Source: Clostridiales bacterium (lineage in GTDB: Bacteria > Bacillota > Clostridia > Lachnospirales > Lachnospiraceae). From it: a stretch of 53,725 nucleotides of DNA. Below are positions 1 through 7,529 of the stretch, piece after piece. Below the pieces are notes generated by a model. It was given only the letters and a program-made list of their open reading frames with translations, was not told the origin of the DNA and searched no databases. Where the stretch lies: contig JAHAJA010000029.1 of assembly GCA_018372435.1 (NCBI GenBank), positions 1 to 53,725 on the forward strand, read 5' to 3'. The position numbers and the translations under genes are program-made. Positions within the stretch are counted from its first letter, which is position 1. The number at the start of each line of letters is the position of its first letter.

Positions 1-68
1 TAGACACCCTTGCTGTTCAGCTATGTGTTTCCCATTGCCTAGGTACACTCGGGACATTCACCCGTTAG
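1..68 (+). other. possible 3' end of a gene cut by the left edge
   Basis: One reading frame is open from the left edge to a TAG at 66-68 and encodes the tail DTLAVQLCVSHCLG followed by seven more residues. It is followed by a perfect 8-bp hairpin (70-90, GTTTGCCC/GGGCAAAC) and then a terminator, the usual order at the end of a transcription unit or a small mobile element. I do not recognise the protein tail. Twenty-one codons are too few to prove coding, so this could be non-coding sequence. Confidence 0.2.
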
Positions 69-94
69 AGTTTGCCCATGTCGGGCAAACCGTA

Positions 95-127
95 AAAAGG
101 CGTAGATTGCCTATATCTACGCCTTTT
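95..127 (+). terminator. intrinsic terminator-like hairpin
   Basis: A 13-bp perfect stem (AAAAGGCGTAGAT paired with ATCTACGCCTTTT) has a 7-base loop and a T-rich 3' flank. It would end transcription entering from the left edge on the plus strand. The A-rich 5' side lets it work in both directions. Between it and base 219 I see only AT-rich spacer. Confidence 0.7.
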
Positions 128-219
128 CTATATTATTTGCAACTATATTATTTTGTTTTTGGTTTTATAACTTTACTTTAAAATCACTTCAATTATAATG
201 TTATCACAGTTTCTCTAAT

Positions 220-489
220 GGTTTGAGTGTCAAAAGCCTCTCGTAAAACTTCCATTCGTCAATTTGCACATATAAAACTTGAATTATGTTATGTCGAACG
301 TAGTTCGATGAGCAGCTGTATGAAGTCGTTGGTATTTAGGCTCTGTATTTTAGAGCCTTATGTACCACTACGAACTTCATCCAAGCGAGAGCGTGTTGCG
401 AGTGAACTACGTTTGGCATAACATGTTCATACATAAATTTGTGCAAATTGACGAGACCAAATTTAAAATTGGCTTTTGACACTCAAACC
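220..489. repeat. 270-bp fold-back element (copy 1) with AAGCGAGAGCG motif
   Basis: The ends are a perfect 19-bp inverted repeat (GGTTTGAGTGTCAAAAGCC at 220-238, its complement at 471-489). Further paired blocks lie inside in matching order: CGTCAATTTGCACA with its complement near 440-453, GTTATG-CGAACGTAGTTC with its partner near 405-422, ATGAAGTCG with its partner near 370-380, and a tip hairpin GGCTCT/AGAGCC. Non-pairing blocks of similar length separate them, giving one long hairpin with internal loops. The right arm has an extra unpaired stretch with AAGCGAGAGCG at 383-393. The element ends 1 bp before the stop codon of the Fur-like gene, so it lies in that gene's 3' region. It resembles a structured RNA or a MITE-like element, and I know no named family for it. 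The 64-codon frame inside it is not a gene. Confidence 0.85.
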
Positions 490-490
490 C

Positions 491-967
491 CTAATTAAAC
501 TTATTACTATCAATTCTTACAGATGTAATCTGTTGTCCATTAACATATCCAAAACTTGTGAGTCCTGCTAGAATTATGTCATTCCATTTCTTTGCTGACA
601 CATGATGTATTACACCATCGTCCAAAGTAACTGTATATTGACTGTCATCGTTGCTTTCCCCTGAATACAATACTTTATACATGTTACTTCTATTAATAGC
701 TCCAATTTCTTCTAGGGTATTAACCATCCTATAAATAGTGGCTTTACCAATATTTTGATCGATTTTGGAGGCTTGATAATAGATTTCCTTACAACAAGAG
801 CACTCTTGACCTAATATTATATCTAGTATAAGCAATCGTTGTTTGGTAATTCTACAGCCACTTTCCTTTAACTTTTCAATGATGCGTTCTTTCTGCATCT
901 TTGATCTATGATAGCTTCTTCTATCCAGTGTATCTTTATTACTACATGTACATTGTTGCGTTGCCAT
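491..967 (-). CDS. Fur-family transcriptional regulator, atypical, last gene of the feo operon
   Basis: This 158-residue protein has a Fur-type winged helix (RITKQRLLILDIIL, then a recognition helix GKATIYRMVNTLEEIGAI). The start at 967 was chosen because AAAGGAG precedes it and the upstream ATG touches that site. Fur proteins normally end in a metal-binding dimerisation domain with His-rich and CxxC motifs. Here that part is a short YTVTLDDGVIHHVSAKKW-type domain without CxxC pairs. Cysteines sit instead at the N-terminus (QQCTCS) and in ECSCC before the recognition helix. It lies downstream of feoB in the same direction, so it probably senses iron or a related signal and acts on feo, whose promoter has a Fur-box-like sequence. 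The metal specificity cannot be read from the sequence. Family call secure, function inferred. Confidence 0.8.
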   Translation of the reverse strand: MATQQCTCSNKDTLDRRSYHRSKMQKERIIEKLKESGCRITKQRLLILDIILGQECSCCKEIYYQASKIDQNIGKATIYRMVNTLEEIGAINRSNMYKVLYSGESNDDSQYTVTLDDGVIHHVSAKKWNDIILAGLTSFGYVNGQQITSVRIDSNKFN

Positions 968-1083
968 ATTTATAAACATCTCCTTTGCTACGTCTGGAGA
1001 TCTTGTGCATAACACAAATCTCTGGTTGAAAAACATGGTTTTTCAACCTTATCTAGTTTCTATCGCGGGAGACAAGCAACTAA

Positions 1084-1221
1084 TTACGAACAATGTCCCC
1101 CACAGTGCTTACAATCTCCACCGCATACCATTGATTTACCTTTTTTCTTTTCCTTAAGCATGTGCTTAATAATTAACGTTACGATGCCGACAAGAATTCC
1201 ACCAACAATAATAGTACCCAT
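1084..1221 (-). CDS. FeoB-associated Cys-rich membrane protein
   Basis: This 45-residue protein has one N-terminal membrane helix (GTIIVGGILVGIVTLIIKHML), a basic stretch (KEKKKGK) and a C-terminal cysteine/histidine cluster CGGDCKHCGGHC. That is the layout of the small FeoB-associated proteins found next to feoB in Firmicutes, which are thought to help iron transfer at the inner face of the membrane. The start at 1221 has AGGGG 9 bases upstream; a longer frame lacks a ribosome site. It lies 77 bp after feoB and is almost certainly co-transcribed. The Cys/His cluster probably binds iron or another metal, which is inference. Confidence 0.85.
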   Translation of the reverse strand: MGTIIVGGILVGIVTLIIKHMLKEKKKGKSMVCGGDCKHCGGHCS

Positions 1222-1298
1222 TGTTACATTCCCCTTTCTAATCAAAAGAATTTGTCCATTGCTCAAAGCAATGTTTGAATGAACACCGTTACCTCAAA

Positions 1299-3464
1299 CT
1301 ATGCTCTCTTTTTACTAGGTCTTACTAACAAGAAAATGAATGCAGCAATTATCGCAAATGCTACAACTGTTCCAATTCCAAATGCACCAGTTGTAATTAG
1401 CGTTCCAATTTGATAGATACAAAGAGAAGCAAGATAAGCCAAACCAGTTTGATATCCAATTGCAAACCAGAACCATTTTGCATTGTTCATCTCTCTCTTA
1501 ATCGCACCCATTGCTGCAAAACAAGGTGCACACAATAAGTTAAATACTAAGAAGGAATATGCTGCTACTGTTGTCATACTTGAAGCAAGTGTGCCCCAGA
1601 TTTCACTTCCATCCTCTGCTACTTCCGCAAATCCATATAATACACCAAAGGTTCCAACAACATTTTCTTTGGCTACAAGTCCTGTGATAGCTGCAACAGT
1701 TGCTTTCCAGTTACCCCAACCAAGAGGAACAAAGATACCTTTAATTGCCCCACCAATTGCTGCAAGTATACTGTGATCAATCTCTAGATCATCTAACATT
1801 CTAAACTTTCCATCAACGAAGCCAAAATATGTTGCAAACCAAACTATGATTGTAGATAGTAGGATAATGGTTCCTGCCTTCTTAATAAATGACCAACCTC
1901 TCTCCCACATGCTTCTTAGAATGTTACTAACAGTCGGCATATGATAAGCTGGTAATTCCATAACAAATGGTGCTGGATCTCCAGCAAATAACTTGGTTTT
2001 CTTAAGTATAATTCCTGAGCAGATTATTGCTGCAATACCAACAAGATAAGCACTTGGCGCAACCCACCATGCTCCATCAAATAAAGCTCCTGCAATTAAA
2101 GCTATAATTGGTAACTTCGCTCCACAAGGAATAAAAGTTGTTGTCATAATTGTCATCTTACGGTCGCGGTCACTTTCTATTGTCCTTGATGCCATAATTC
2201 CAGGAACACCACAACCACTACCAATCAGCATAGGAATGAAAGATTTTCCGGATAATCCGAATTTTCTAAAGATACGGTCCATAATGAATGCAACCCTTGC
2301 CATATATCCGCAAGCTTCTAAGAAAGCTAGGAATGCGAATAGAATTAACATCTGTGGTACGAAACCTAATACTGCACCAACACCACCAACGATACCGTCA
2401 AGTATTAAACCTTGTAACCAATCTGCACATCCAATTGCTTGTAATGCAGACTCTAATATGACAGGTATACCCGAAACATGTAATCCAAAGAAACTCCATC
2501 CCTCTCCAAACACACCATCATTTGCCCAGTCAGTAGCCCAGGTTCCTACGGTAGTAACAGAAACATAATACACAAGGAACATAATTGCGGCAAATATAGG
2601 TAGAGCAAGAAATCGATTGGTAACAACATGATCAATCTTATCAGACGTTGTTAATTTCTTGTGATTTCTCTTAGTACAACAGTCTTTAATAATAGAAGAG
2701 ATAAATACATATCGATCATTCGTTATAATACTTTCTGTATCATCATCCAGTTCTTCTTCAATCTTTGCAATCTCTGCCGAAACATCAGGAACCACTTTTA
2801 ACTTGGTATTAATCTTTTCATCTTTTTCAAGTAACTTGATTGCAAAAAATCTTCTTTGACTTTCTTCAACCTCTAAAGCTAATTTTTCTTCTATCTCTAC
2901 TAAAACAGCCTCCACTTCGTCTGAAAAGACTTGAGCTGTTTTCTTTTTGCTACTTAATTTATCTGCTAGCTTTACAGCTTTTTTAGCTGCTTCTTCTATA
3001 CCAGTTCCTTTTAATGCTGAAATCGTAGTAACCTCACAACCTAATTCTTTGCTTAACTTGTCGATATGTATACGATCGCCATTCTTTTCCACTACATCCA
3101 TCATGTTAACAGCTATAATAGTTGGTATACCTAACTCTATTAATTGCGTCGTTAGATATAGATTTCTCTCTAAGTTTGTACCATCAATGATGTTTAGAAT
3201 AACATCTGGTCTTTCATCAATAAGATAATTTCTAGCTACTACTTCTTCTAATGTATATGGAGATAAGGAATAGATTCCTGGAAGATCCATGACCAAAACA
3301 TCTTCTCCTTGGTTTACAAGGTATGCTTTCTTGAGCTTACCTTCCTTCTTCTCAACAGTAACACCAGGCCAGTTTCCTACGAATTGGTTCGAACCAGTTA
3401 ACGCATTGAATAATGTTGTTTTACCGCAGTTAGGATTTCCTGCTAATGCAATCTTAATTCCCAT
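1299..3464 (-). CDS. feoB: ferrous iron transport protein B
   Basis: FeoB is the G-protein-coupled Fe(II) permease of the cytoplasmic membrane. This 721-residue copy has a G domain with G1 GNPNCGKT (residues 9-16), G3 DLPG (60-63) and G4 NMMD (120-123). A helical GDI-like region follows, and then a polytopic membrane domain from about 275 to the end, with the conserved PMLIGSGCGVPG and FIPCGAKLPI stretches (gate cysteines). Length is normal for the family. The ATG at 3464 has GAGGAG 8 bases upstream; the GTG three codons earlier overlaps that site. Two feoA genes lie upstream and the Cys-rich partner and a Fur-like gene downstream, so all five form one iron-uptake operon read from the promoter near 4073. 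Confidence 0.97.
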   Translation of the reverse strand: MGIKIALAGNPNCGKTTLFNALTGSNQFVGNWPGVTVEKKEGKLKKAYLVNQGEDVLVMDLPGIYSLSPYTLEEVVARNYLIDERPDVILNIIDGTNLERNLYLTTQLIELGIPTIIAVNMMDVVEKNGDRIHIDKLSKELGCEVTTISALKGTGIEEAAKKAVKLADKLSSKKKTAQVFSDEVEAVLVEIEEKLALEVEESQRRFFAIKLLEKDEKINTKLKVVPDVSAEIAKIEEELDDDTESIITNDRYVFISSIIKDCCTKRNHKKLTTSDKIDHVVTNRFLALPIFAAIMFLVYYVSVTTVGTWATDWANDGVFGEGWSFFGLHVSGIPVILESALQAIGCADWLQGLILDGIVGGVGAVLGFVPQMLILFAFLAFLEACGYMARVAFIMDRIFRKFGLSGKSFIPMLIGSGCGVPGIMASRTIESDRDRKMTIMTTTFIPCGAKLPIIALIAGALFDGAWWVAPSAYLVGIAAIICSGIILKKTKLFAGDPAPFVMELPAYHMPTVSNILRSMWERGWSFIKKAGTIILLSTIIVWFATYFGFVDGKFRMLDDLEIDHSILAAIGGAIKGIFVPLGWGNWKATVAAITGLVAKENVVGTFGVLYGFAEVAEDGSEIWGTLASSMTTVAAYSFLVFNLLCAPCFAAMGAIKREMNNAKWFWFAIGYQTGLAYLASLCIYQIGTLITTGAFGIGTVVAFAIIAAFIFLLVRPSKKRA

Positions 3465-3497
3465 TGTATTCACTCCTCTTTTCTTATTCTGCTTCTC

Positions 3498-3722
3498 TTA
3501 TTCCTCTACTTCAATCATCTGCGCATCTGCTTTTCTTAGAGATAGCTCATATCCTCTTACGGTTAATTCCATCGGATCACCTAATGGCGCAACCTTTCTA
3601 ACGAATATCTCAACACTTTTTGTGATTCCCATATCCATAATTCTTCTCTTCACAGGTCCCTCTCCTGTAAGTTTTTTAACTATTACTGTTTTTCCACTAG
3701 GAATTTCATTCAATGTTTTCAT
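3498..3722 (-). CDS. feoA: FeoA-domain protein (second copy)
   Basis: This 74-residue SH3-like FeoA protein starts MKTLNEIPSGKTVIVKKL and has the typical IMDMGITKSVEIFVRKVAPLGDP core. FeoA is a small cytoplasmic protein that binds FeoB and is needed for Fe(II) uptake. It lies 33 bp before feoB, with GGAAAGGAT upstream of its ATG. Two separate FeoA proteins in one operon are common in Clostridia; which one contacts FeoB cannot be told here. Confidence 0.93.
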   Translation of the reverse strand: MKTLNEIPSGKTVIVKKLTGEGPVKRRIMDMGITKSVEIFVRKVAPLGDPMELTVRGYELSLRKADAQMIEVEE

Positions 3723-3763
3723 ACTTCAAATCCTTTCCCTATCTGTTATGTAAATCACGTTTG

Positions 3764-3973
3764 TTAAACTAATATCTTTCTAGCCATTTCTTCTCCAATT
3801 GCAACTCTTGAATCTTTCACATTCACGATAACGTTGCCTTGTATCTTAGATATTATCGTTACCATTCCGCCCATTACAAATCCGAGACTTTCTAAAAACC
3901 TCTTCGTCTCTTCTTTTCCTCCAACTTTTTTAATTACTTTTACTTCACCAGGTTCGATCATTGTTAATGGCAT
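3764..3973 (-). CDS. feoA: FeoA-domain protein (first copy)
   Basis: This is the first gene of the iron operon, a 69-residue FeoA SH3-like protein (MPLTMIEPGEVKVIKKVGG, then LESLGFVMGGMVTIISK). The start at 3973 fits family alignments. An ATG ten codons upstream (4003) lies close to the Fur-box-like sequence and has no visible ribosome site. Neither start has a strong Shine-Dalgarno sequence, so the start is uncertain. It differs clearly from the second FeoA copy, pointing to an old duplication. Likely role: partner of FeoB in Fe(II) uptake. Confidence 0.88.
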   Translation of the reverse strand: MPLTMIEPGEVKVIKKVGGKEETKRFLESLGFVMGGMVTIISKIQGNVIVNVKDSRVAIGEEMARKILV

Positions 3974-4013
3974 ACACTCATCTTCTTTCTTCAAATTAAT
4001 CATATTAGATTTT

Positions 4014-4073
4014 GATAATGATTTTCATTTACATTTGTAAGGTTAGTATACTCTAACTGATATTCGATGTCAA
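4014..4073 (-). promoter_or_regulatory. feo promoter with Fur-box-like site and GTTA-N8-TAAC site
   Basis: On the minus strand a consensus promoter reads TTGACA (4068-4073), 17 bp, TATACT (4045-4050). Just downstream, 4014-4032 reads GATAATGATTTTCATTTAC on the plus strand and matches 15 of 19 positions of the classical Fur box, so a Fur-type repressor would block the start. The -10 is also embedded in GGTTAGTATACTCTAACT (4041-4058), an inverted repeat that recurs at four other promoters here. The operon therefore appears to carry two different operators. Promoter call strong, operator identities inferred. Confidence 0.8.
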
Positions 4074-4128
4074 TAACTTTTTGTAAAGTTTTTGAAAGGT
4101 TTCTGAAAATTTAGAGTGGATACACTCG

Positions 4129-4201
4129 TTGCATATCTATGGATTCTATGATATACTAACTAAAGTTTTATAAGTACTATGTAATCGATATAAAACTTAG
4201 G
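4129..4201 (+). promoter_or_regulatory. promoter and inverted repeat before the DtxR-type gene
   Basis: TTGCAT (4129-4134), a 17-bp spacer and TATACT (4152-4157) form a good sigma-A promoter. An inverted repeat AAGTTTTATA / TATAAAACTT follows, with arms about 16 bp apart (about 4163-4200), in the 5' leader. GGGAGG then precedes the ATG at 4228. The repeat could be an autoregulatory operator or an mRNA hairpin. It does not match the GTTA-N8-TAAC sites seen elsewhere. Confidence 0.65.
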
Positions 4202-4227
4202 AAGTAAGATATTATGGGAGGTTAACA

Positions 4228-4608
4228 ATGCACATTAACGAATCAGCTGAAAATTATTTAGAAACCATACTTAGATTAAGCGAAATACTTCCTGTCGTTC
4301 GTTCGGTCGATATTGCCACAGAACTTGGCTTCAAAAAATCCAGTGTTAGTGTAGCTATGAAAAATCTTCGTGAAAATAACTACATTACAGTAACGGATGC
4401 TGGCTTCATCTATCTAACAGATGCAGGCAAAGAAATTGCTGAGATGATTTATGAAAGACATGATATACTATCTGGTTGGCTTGAAGCTTTGGGAGTAGAC
4501 AAAGAAATAGCTTCCGAAGACGCTTGTAAGATGGAGCATGTATTAAGTAAACAAAGTTTTAATGCAATCAAAGAGTTTGTAAATGCTAATTTATTAAAGA
4601 CTCATTAA
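4228..4608 (+). CDS. DtxR-family metal-dependent transcriptional regulator
   Basis: This 126-residue protein has a DtxR/MntR winged helix (SAENYLETILRLSE; recognition region KKSSVSVAMKNLRENNYI) followed by a dimerisation/metal domain. Compared with MntR, the His of the YRHELL segment is kept (ERHDIL) and so is the EH pair (KMEHVLS). The position that is Glu99 in MntR is Cys here, as in the iron-type DtxR/IdeR proteins, which argues for iron rather than manganese. There is no C-terminal SH3 domain and the protein is slightly shorter than MntR. It is divergent from the feo operon with a 220-bp intergenic region, so feo is its likely target. Metal choice is inference from residue alignment. Confidence 0.88.
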   Translation: MHINESAENYLETILRLSEILPVVRSVDIATELGFKKSSVSVAMKNLRENNYITVTDAGFIYLTDAGKEIAEMIYERHDILSGWLEALGVDKEIASEDACKMEHVLSKQSFNAIKEFVNANLLKTH

Positions 4609-4623
4609 TATTAAAATAAAGTA

Positions 4624-4733
4624 GCTATTCAGAACCTAGTTTTTTCAGAACTAAAAGCACCAAATTGAATAAAATATATTCAATTTGGTGCTAATTAACT
4701 GGATTGCAAATTTTTCTTAGGGTACTGAATAGC
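4624..4733. terminator. bidirectional terminator inside a small fold-back
   Basis: The core is a perfect 15-bp stem (4656-4670 with 4678-4692, AGCACCAAATTGAAT arms) with a 7-base loop. It sits between convergent genes (DtxR plus, PucR-type minus). An outer pair, GCTATTCAG at 4624-4632 and CTGAATAGC at 4725-4733, encloses it, giving a 110-bp fold-back. It lacks the AAGCGAGAGCG motif of the two larger elements. Confidence 0.7.
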
Positions 4734-4742
4734 ATTATAAAG

Positions 4743-5912
4743 TTACACCTTATCTATTACTATTGCTCTACCATATAGGCTTAGTAACAACAAAAAATTC
4801 TTCTCTGCATCACTAAAATCATAATCCATGATTTCTTTTATTTTCTTTATTCTATAATTCACTGTATTCCTATGCGTATAACTTTTTTCTGAAACTGACT
4901 GTATACTTCGATCACATTTAAGATATGTTTCTAAGGTAATAACATAATCTGTTCCATGTTCTTGGTCATAATCTAGTAATCTTTCTAATTGTTCCTTTAT
5001 TAACCCTACAAGTACGTTCCGATCCCTTACTTGAAAAAGTACTTTATAGATGCCCATTTCTTCATAAAATACTAAGGATTTTCCTTGCACTTTAGCCAAC
5101 TGAGCTGCCTCTGCTGCCTGTTCTAACAAGCTTTGAAATCCAGTAGTTAAAGAGTTACTTGTACTAACACCAGCGATACAATTACTATACCCTAGATTAC
5201 ATACCTTCTTATACAATAATCGTGCATATCCATTTGCGTCCTCCTGGCTTGAAACTTGATAGATCGCGTATAATGTCTTCTCTTGTTTTATAACCGAGAC
5301 GCTTCGTTCTCTACCTCCCCACTCATATCCTATCAGTCGTATCCATTCATAATTGCTAAGATTCGTTATATTTGATTCGTAATCTTGACTAGAACTCTTC
5401 AACTCAATTTGAACTACCGTTGAACTAGCATCTGGCTGATACCCATTACGGTCTAATATCTCGGAATCTGGATTCTTCTTACTTAAGATACATTCATATA
5501 AGATATTGCTTATATTTTCTTGTTCTTGACGCTCCTTCAATATCAGATTACAACACTCTTGCATGATATCCACTAGATGAACTTCCCATGGCATAGTAAA
5601 TAACGGGAACCTATTCTCTTCACATAAAGTAATAACTTCATCTGGCACCTTTTCTATGTATTTACCAATATTAATTATTAAAGCAGAAGCATTGGAATTA
5701 ATCAACGATTGAATCATTCTAATCAAGTCCTTTGTTCCCTTAATCCCCATCCCTGTTGTTATAATCAATTCCTTACCTCGAATAAAATCAATCGTGTTTG
5801 CATCTTCCACGTAATGAACCCACGATATAATGGGATCATAATTATCCGCATTCCTATAGCTCATTACATTGTACTTTTTCGCTACGGTATGCATTAATAA
5901 ACTTAATTTCAT
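4743..5912 (-). CDS. PucR/CdaR-type transcriptional regulator of the GABA genes
   Basis: The 389-residue protein has the PucR layout. The N-terminal sensor domain (about 1-125) contains VHYVEDANTIDFIRGKELIITTGMG, split here by family convention into the HYVED and RGKELIITTG blocks. A GGDEF-like middle part follows, and then a C-terminal PucR helix-turn-helix (about 325-389: YLKCDRSIQSVSEKSYTHRN, then NTVNYRIKKIKEIM). Such proteins usually activate catabolic genes for nitrogenous compounds when the substrate binds. It is divergent from the GABA aminotransferase gene, so it most likely controls that pair. ATG at 5912 has GGAGGAAAAT just upstream. Confidence 0.85.
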   Translation of the reverse strand: MKLSLLMHTVAKKYNVMSYRNADNYDPIISWVHYVEDANTIDFIRGKELIITTGMGIKGTKDLIRMIQSLINSNASALIINIGKYIEKVPDEVITLCEENRFPLFTMPWEVHLVDIMQECCNLILKERQEQENISNILYECILSKKNPDSEILDRNGYQPDASSTVVQIELKSSSQDYESNITNLSNYEWIRLIGYEWGGRERSVSVIKQEKTLYAIYQVSSQEDANGYARLLYKKVCNLGYSNCIAGVSTSNSLTTGFQSLLEQAAEAAQLAKVQGKSLVFYEEMGIYKVLFQVRDRNVLVGLIKEQLERLLDYDQEHGTDYVITLETYLKCDRSIQSVSEKSYTHRNTVNYRIKKIKEIMDYDFSDAEKNFLLLLSLYGRAIVIDKV

Positions 5913-5944
5913 AATTTTCCTCCATTCGTGTTGTCAGCACAATT

Positions 5945-6070
5945 ACAATGGATATATTTAGGCTATTCGTTCATTGTATCCCATCATTTCTTGTGCTAAT
6001 ATATCCACAATATAGAGAAATCTATTTCTTGTCAAGTATATCCGGTTATCTCAATATCAACTTTACAAAG
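5945..6070 (+). promoter_or_regulatory. divergent control region of the GABA operon
   Basis: The region has an inverted repeat GGATATATT (5950-5958) / AATATATCC (5998-6006), and a partial third copy, GTATATCC, near 6037-6043. On the plus strand TTGTCA (6030-6035) is followed 17 bp later by CAATAT. The weak -10 and the TATATCC repeat inside the spacer fit a promoter needing an activator, here the PucR-type protein. The link to the regulator is inference. Confidence 0.5.
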
Positions 6071-6094
6071 TAAATCAAACTAGGAGGAATCAAT

Positions 6095-7447
6095 ATGTTA
6101 AAGAATGCATTACCTATGATTATAACCAATACGTTACCAGGACCAAAAGCTACTGAGACTATAAATCGTCGTAAAGATGCAGTACCAAATGGAATCCGTT
6201 GCGCCTATCCTTGTGTTATGAAACAAGCCGCAGGAGCTATGATTGAAGACGTCGACGGGAATCTCTTCTTAGACTGGATTGGTGGTGTTGGCGTACTTAA
6301 CGTTGGTCACTGCCACCCAAAACTAGTTGCTGCTGTGAAAGAACAATCCGAGAAATTCTTTCACGGTATGATCAATGTCGTAACTCATGAAGGTTATGTC
6401 GATTTAGCTGAAAAACTTGCTGCTATTTCCCCCACCCGTGGTACTTCTAACAAAGTTATGTTTGCCAACAGTGGTGCCGAAGCCGATGAGAATGCGGTAA
6501 AGATTGCCAAAGCCTATACAAGTCGTCCCAATATTATTGTCTTCTCAGGTGCCTTTCATGGTAGAACCCTATTAACAATGACTATGACTTCCAAGAAGGC
6601 ATATTCTATGGGTATGGGTCCGTTCCCTGACGGTGTATATCGCGCCGAATATCCTTATCTTTATCGCACATCTGGTAATATGACGGAAACAGAAGCAATT
6701 GAATATTATACTAACGCTCTTTATAAAACCTTTGAGGAAGCTTCCCCTGCTGAATATGTGGCTGCTGTCGTTATGGAACCTCTCCAAGGAGAAGGTGGTT
6801 TCATCCCTGCCCCAATTGAATGGGTTAAAGCAGTTCGTAAAATCTGTGACGATAACGGTATTATTCTAATAGCCGATGAAGTACAAACCGGATTTTGCAG
6901 AACTGGTAGAATCTTTGCTTCAGAGTACTGGAAAGATGCTGGTTGCGAGCCTGATATGATTGCCACCGCCAAATCAATCGCAGGAGGTGTTCCACTAAGT
7001 GCAGTCATCGCTCGCACAGAGCTTATGGACAGCGTGAAGCCTGGAATTATTGGTGGTACTTACGGTGGTAATGCACTAGCTTGTGCTGCTGGTCTGGCGG
7101 TACTTAATGTTATTGAGGAAGAACACCTTGTAGAACGTTCGTGTGAGATTGGTGCGACCTGTATGGAGCGCTTTCATGAATGGCAAAAAAAATACGACAT
7201 TATTGGTGATGTCCGTGGACTTGGCGCTATGATTGGTATAGAATTTGTACGGGATAAGACAACCAAAGAGCCTGCAACCGAATTAGTATACGCAATTATT
7301 AGCTATGCTGCAAATCACGGTTTATTGATTGAGAATGCAGGTATCTACGGTAATGTAATTCGTTTCTTAGCACCACTTGTCATTACAGATGAGCAATTGG
7401 AAGCTGGTTTTGAGATCTTTGAAGAAGCAATTGTTGCTTGTATGTAA
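6095..7447 (+). CDS. gabT: 4-aminobutyrate aminotransferase (class III, PLP)
   Basis: This cytosolic class-III aminotransferase of 450 residues should transfer the amino group of GABA to 2-oxoglutarate, giving succinate semialdehyde. Visible motifs are NSGAEADENAVKIAK (125-139), SGAFHGRTL (151-159), EPLQGEGG (228-235), the PLP-phenol-binding Asp in DEVQTGF (261-267), the Schiff-base lysine K293 in TAKSIAGGVP, and GTYGGN. The start has GGAGG 7 bases upstream. The next gene encodes a 4-hydroxybutyrate dehydrogenase, which fixes GABA as the likely substrate. Ornithine or beta-alanine cannot be excluded by motif alone. Confidence 0.9.
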   Translation: MLKNALPMIITNTLPGPKATETINRRKDAVPNGIRCAYPCVMKQAAGAMIEDVDGNLFLDWIGGVGVLNVGHCHPKLVAAVKEQSEKFFHGMINVVTHEGYVDLAEKLAAISPTRGTSNKVMFANSGAEADENAVKIAKAYTSRPNIIVFSGAFHGRTLLTMTMTSKKAYSMGMGPFPDGVYRAEYPYLYRTSGNMTETEAIEYYTNALYKTFEEASPAEYVAAVVMEPLQGEGGFIPAPIEWVKAVRKICDDNGIILIADEVQTGFCRTGRIFASEYWKDAGCEPDMIATAKSIAGGVPLSAVIARTELMDSVKPGIIGGTYGGNALACAAGLAVLNVIEEEHLVERSCEIGATCMERFHEWQKKYDIIGDVRGLGAMIGIEFVRDKTTKEPATELVYAIISYAANHGLLIENAGIYGNVIRFLAPLVITDEQLEAGFEIFEEAIVACM

Positions 7448-7529
7448 TGGATTGTCAGCTATGGAGCAAGACTCCTCAGCATTTCATTCCATATCCCTCC
7501 CTAAAACAAAATTGTAAGGAGATTATATT

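Noticed and set aside
227..421. 64-codon plus-strand frame
   Set aside because: It lies wholly inside the fold-back element, has no ribosome site, and its codons follow the inverted repeat rather than a protein pattern.
3289..3753. 154-codon plus-strand frame
   Set aside because: It runs antisense over the feoB start and feoA, has no ribosome site, and its composition mirrors the real genes.
4041..4058. A classical DtxR box at the feo promoter
   Set aside because: The half-sites are spaced N8 between GTTA and TAAC, five bases more than in the DtxR consensus, so it is described as a separate motif.
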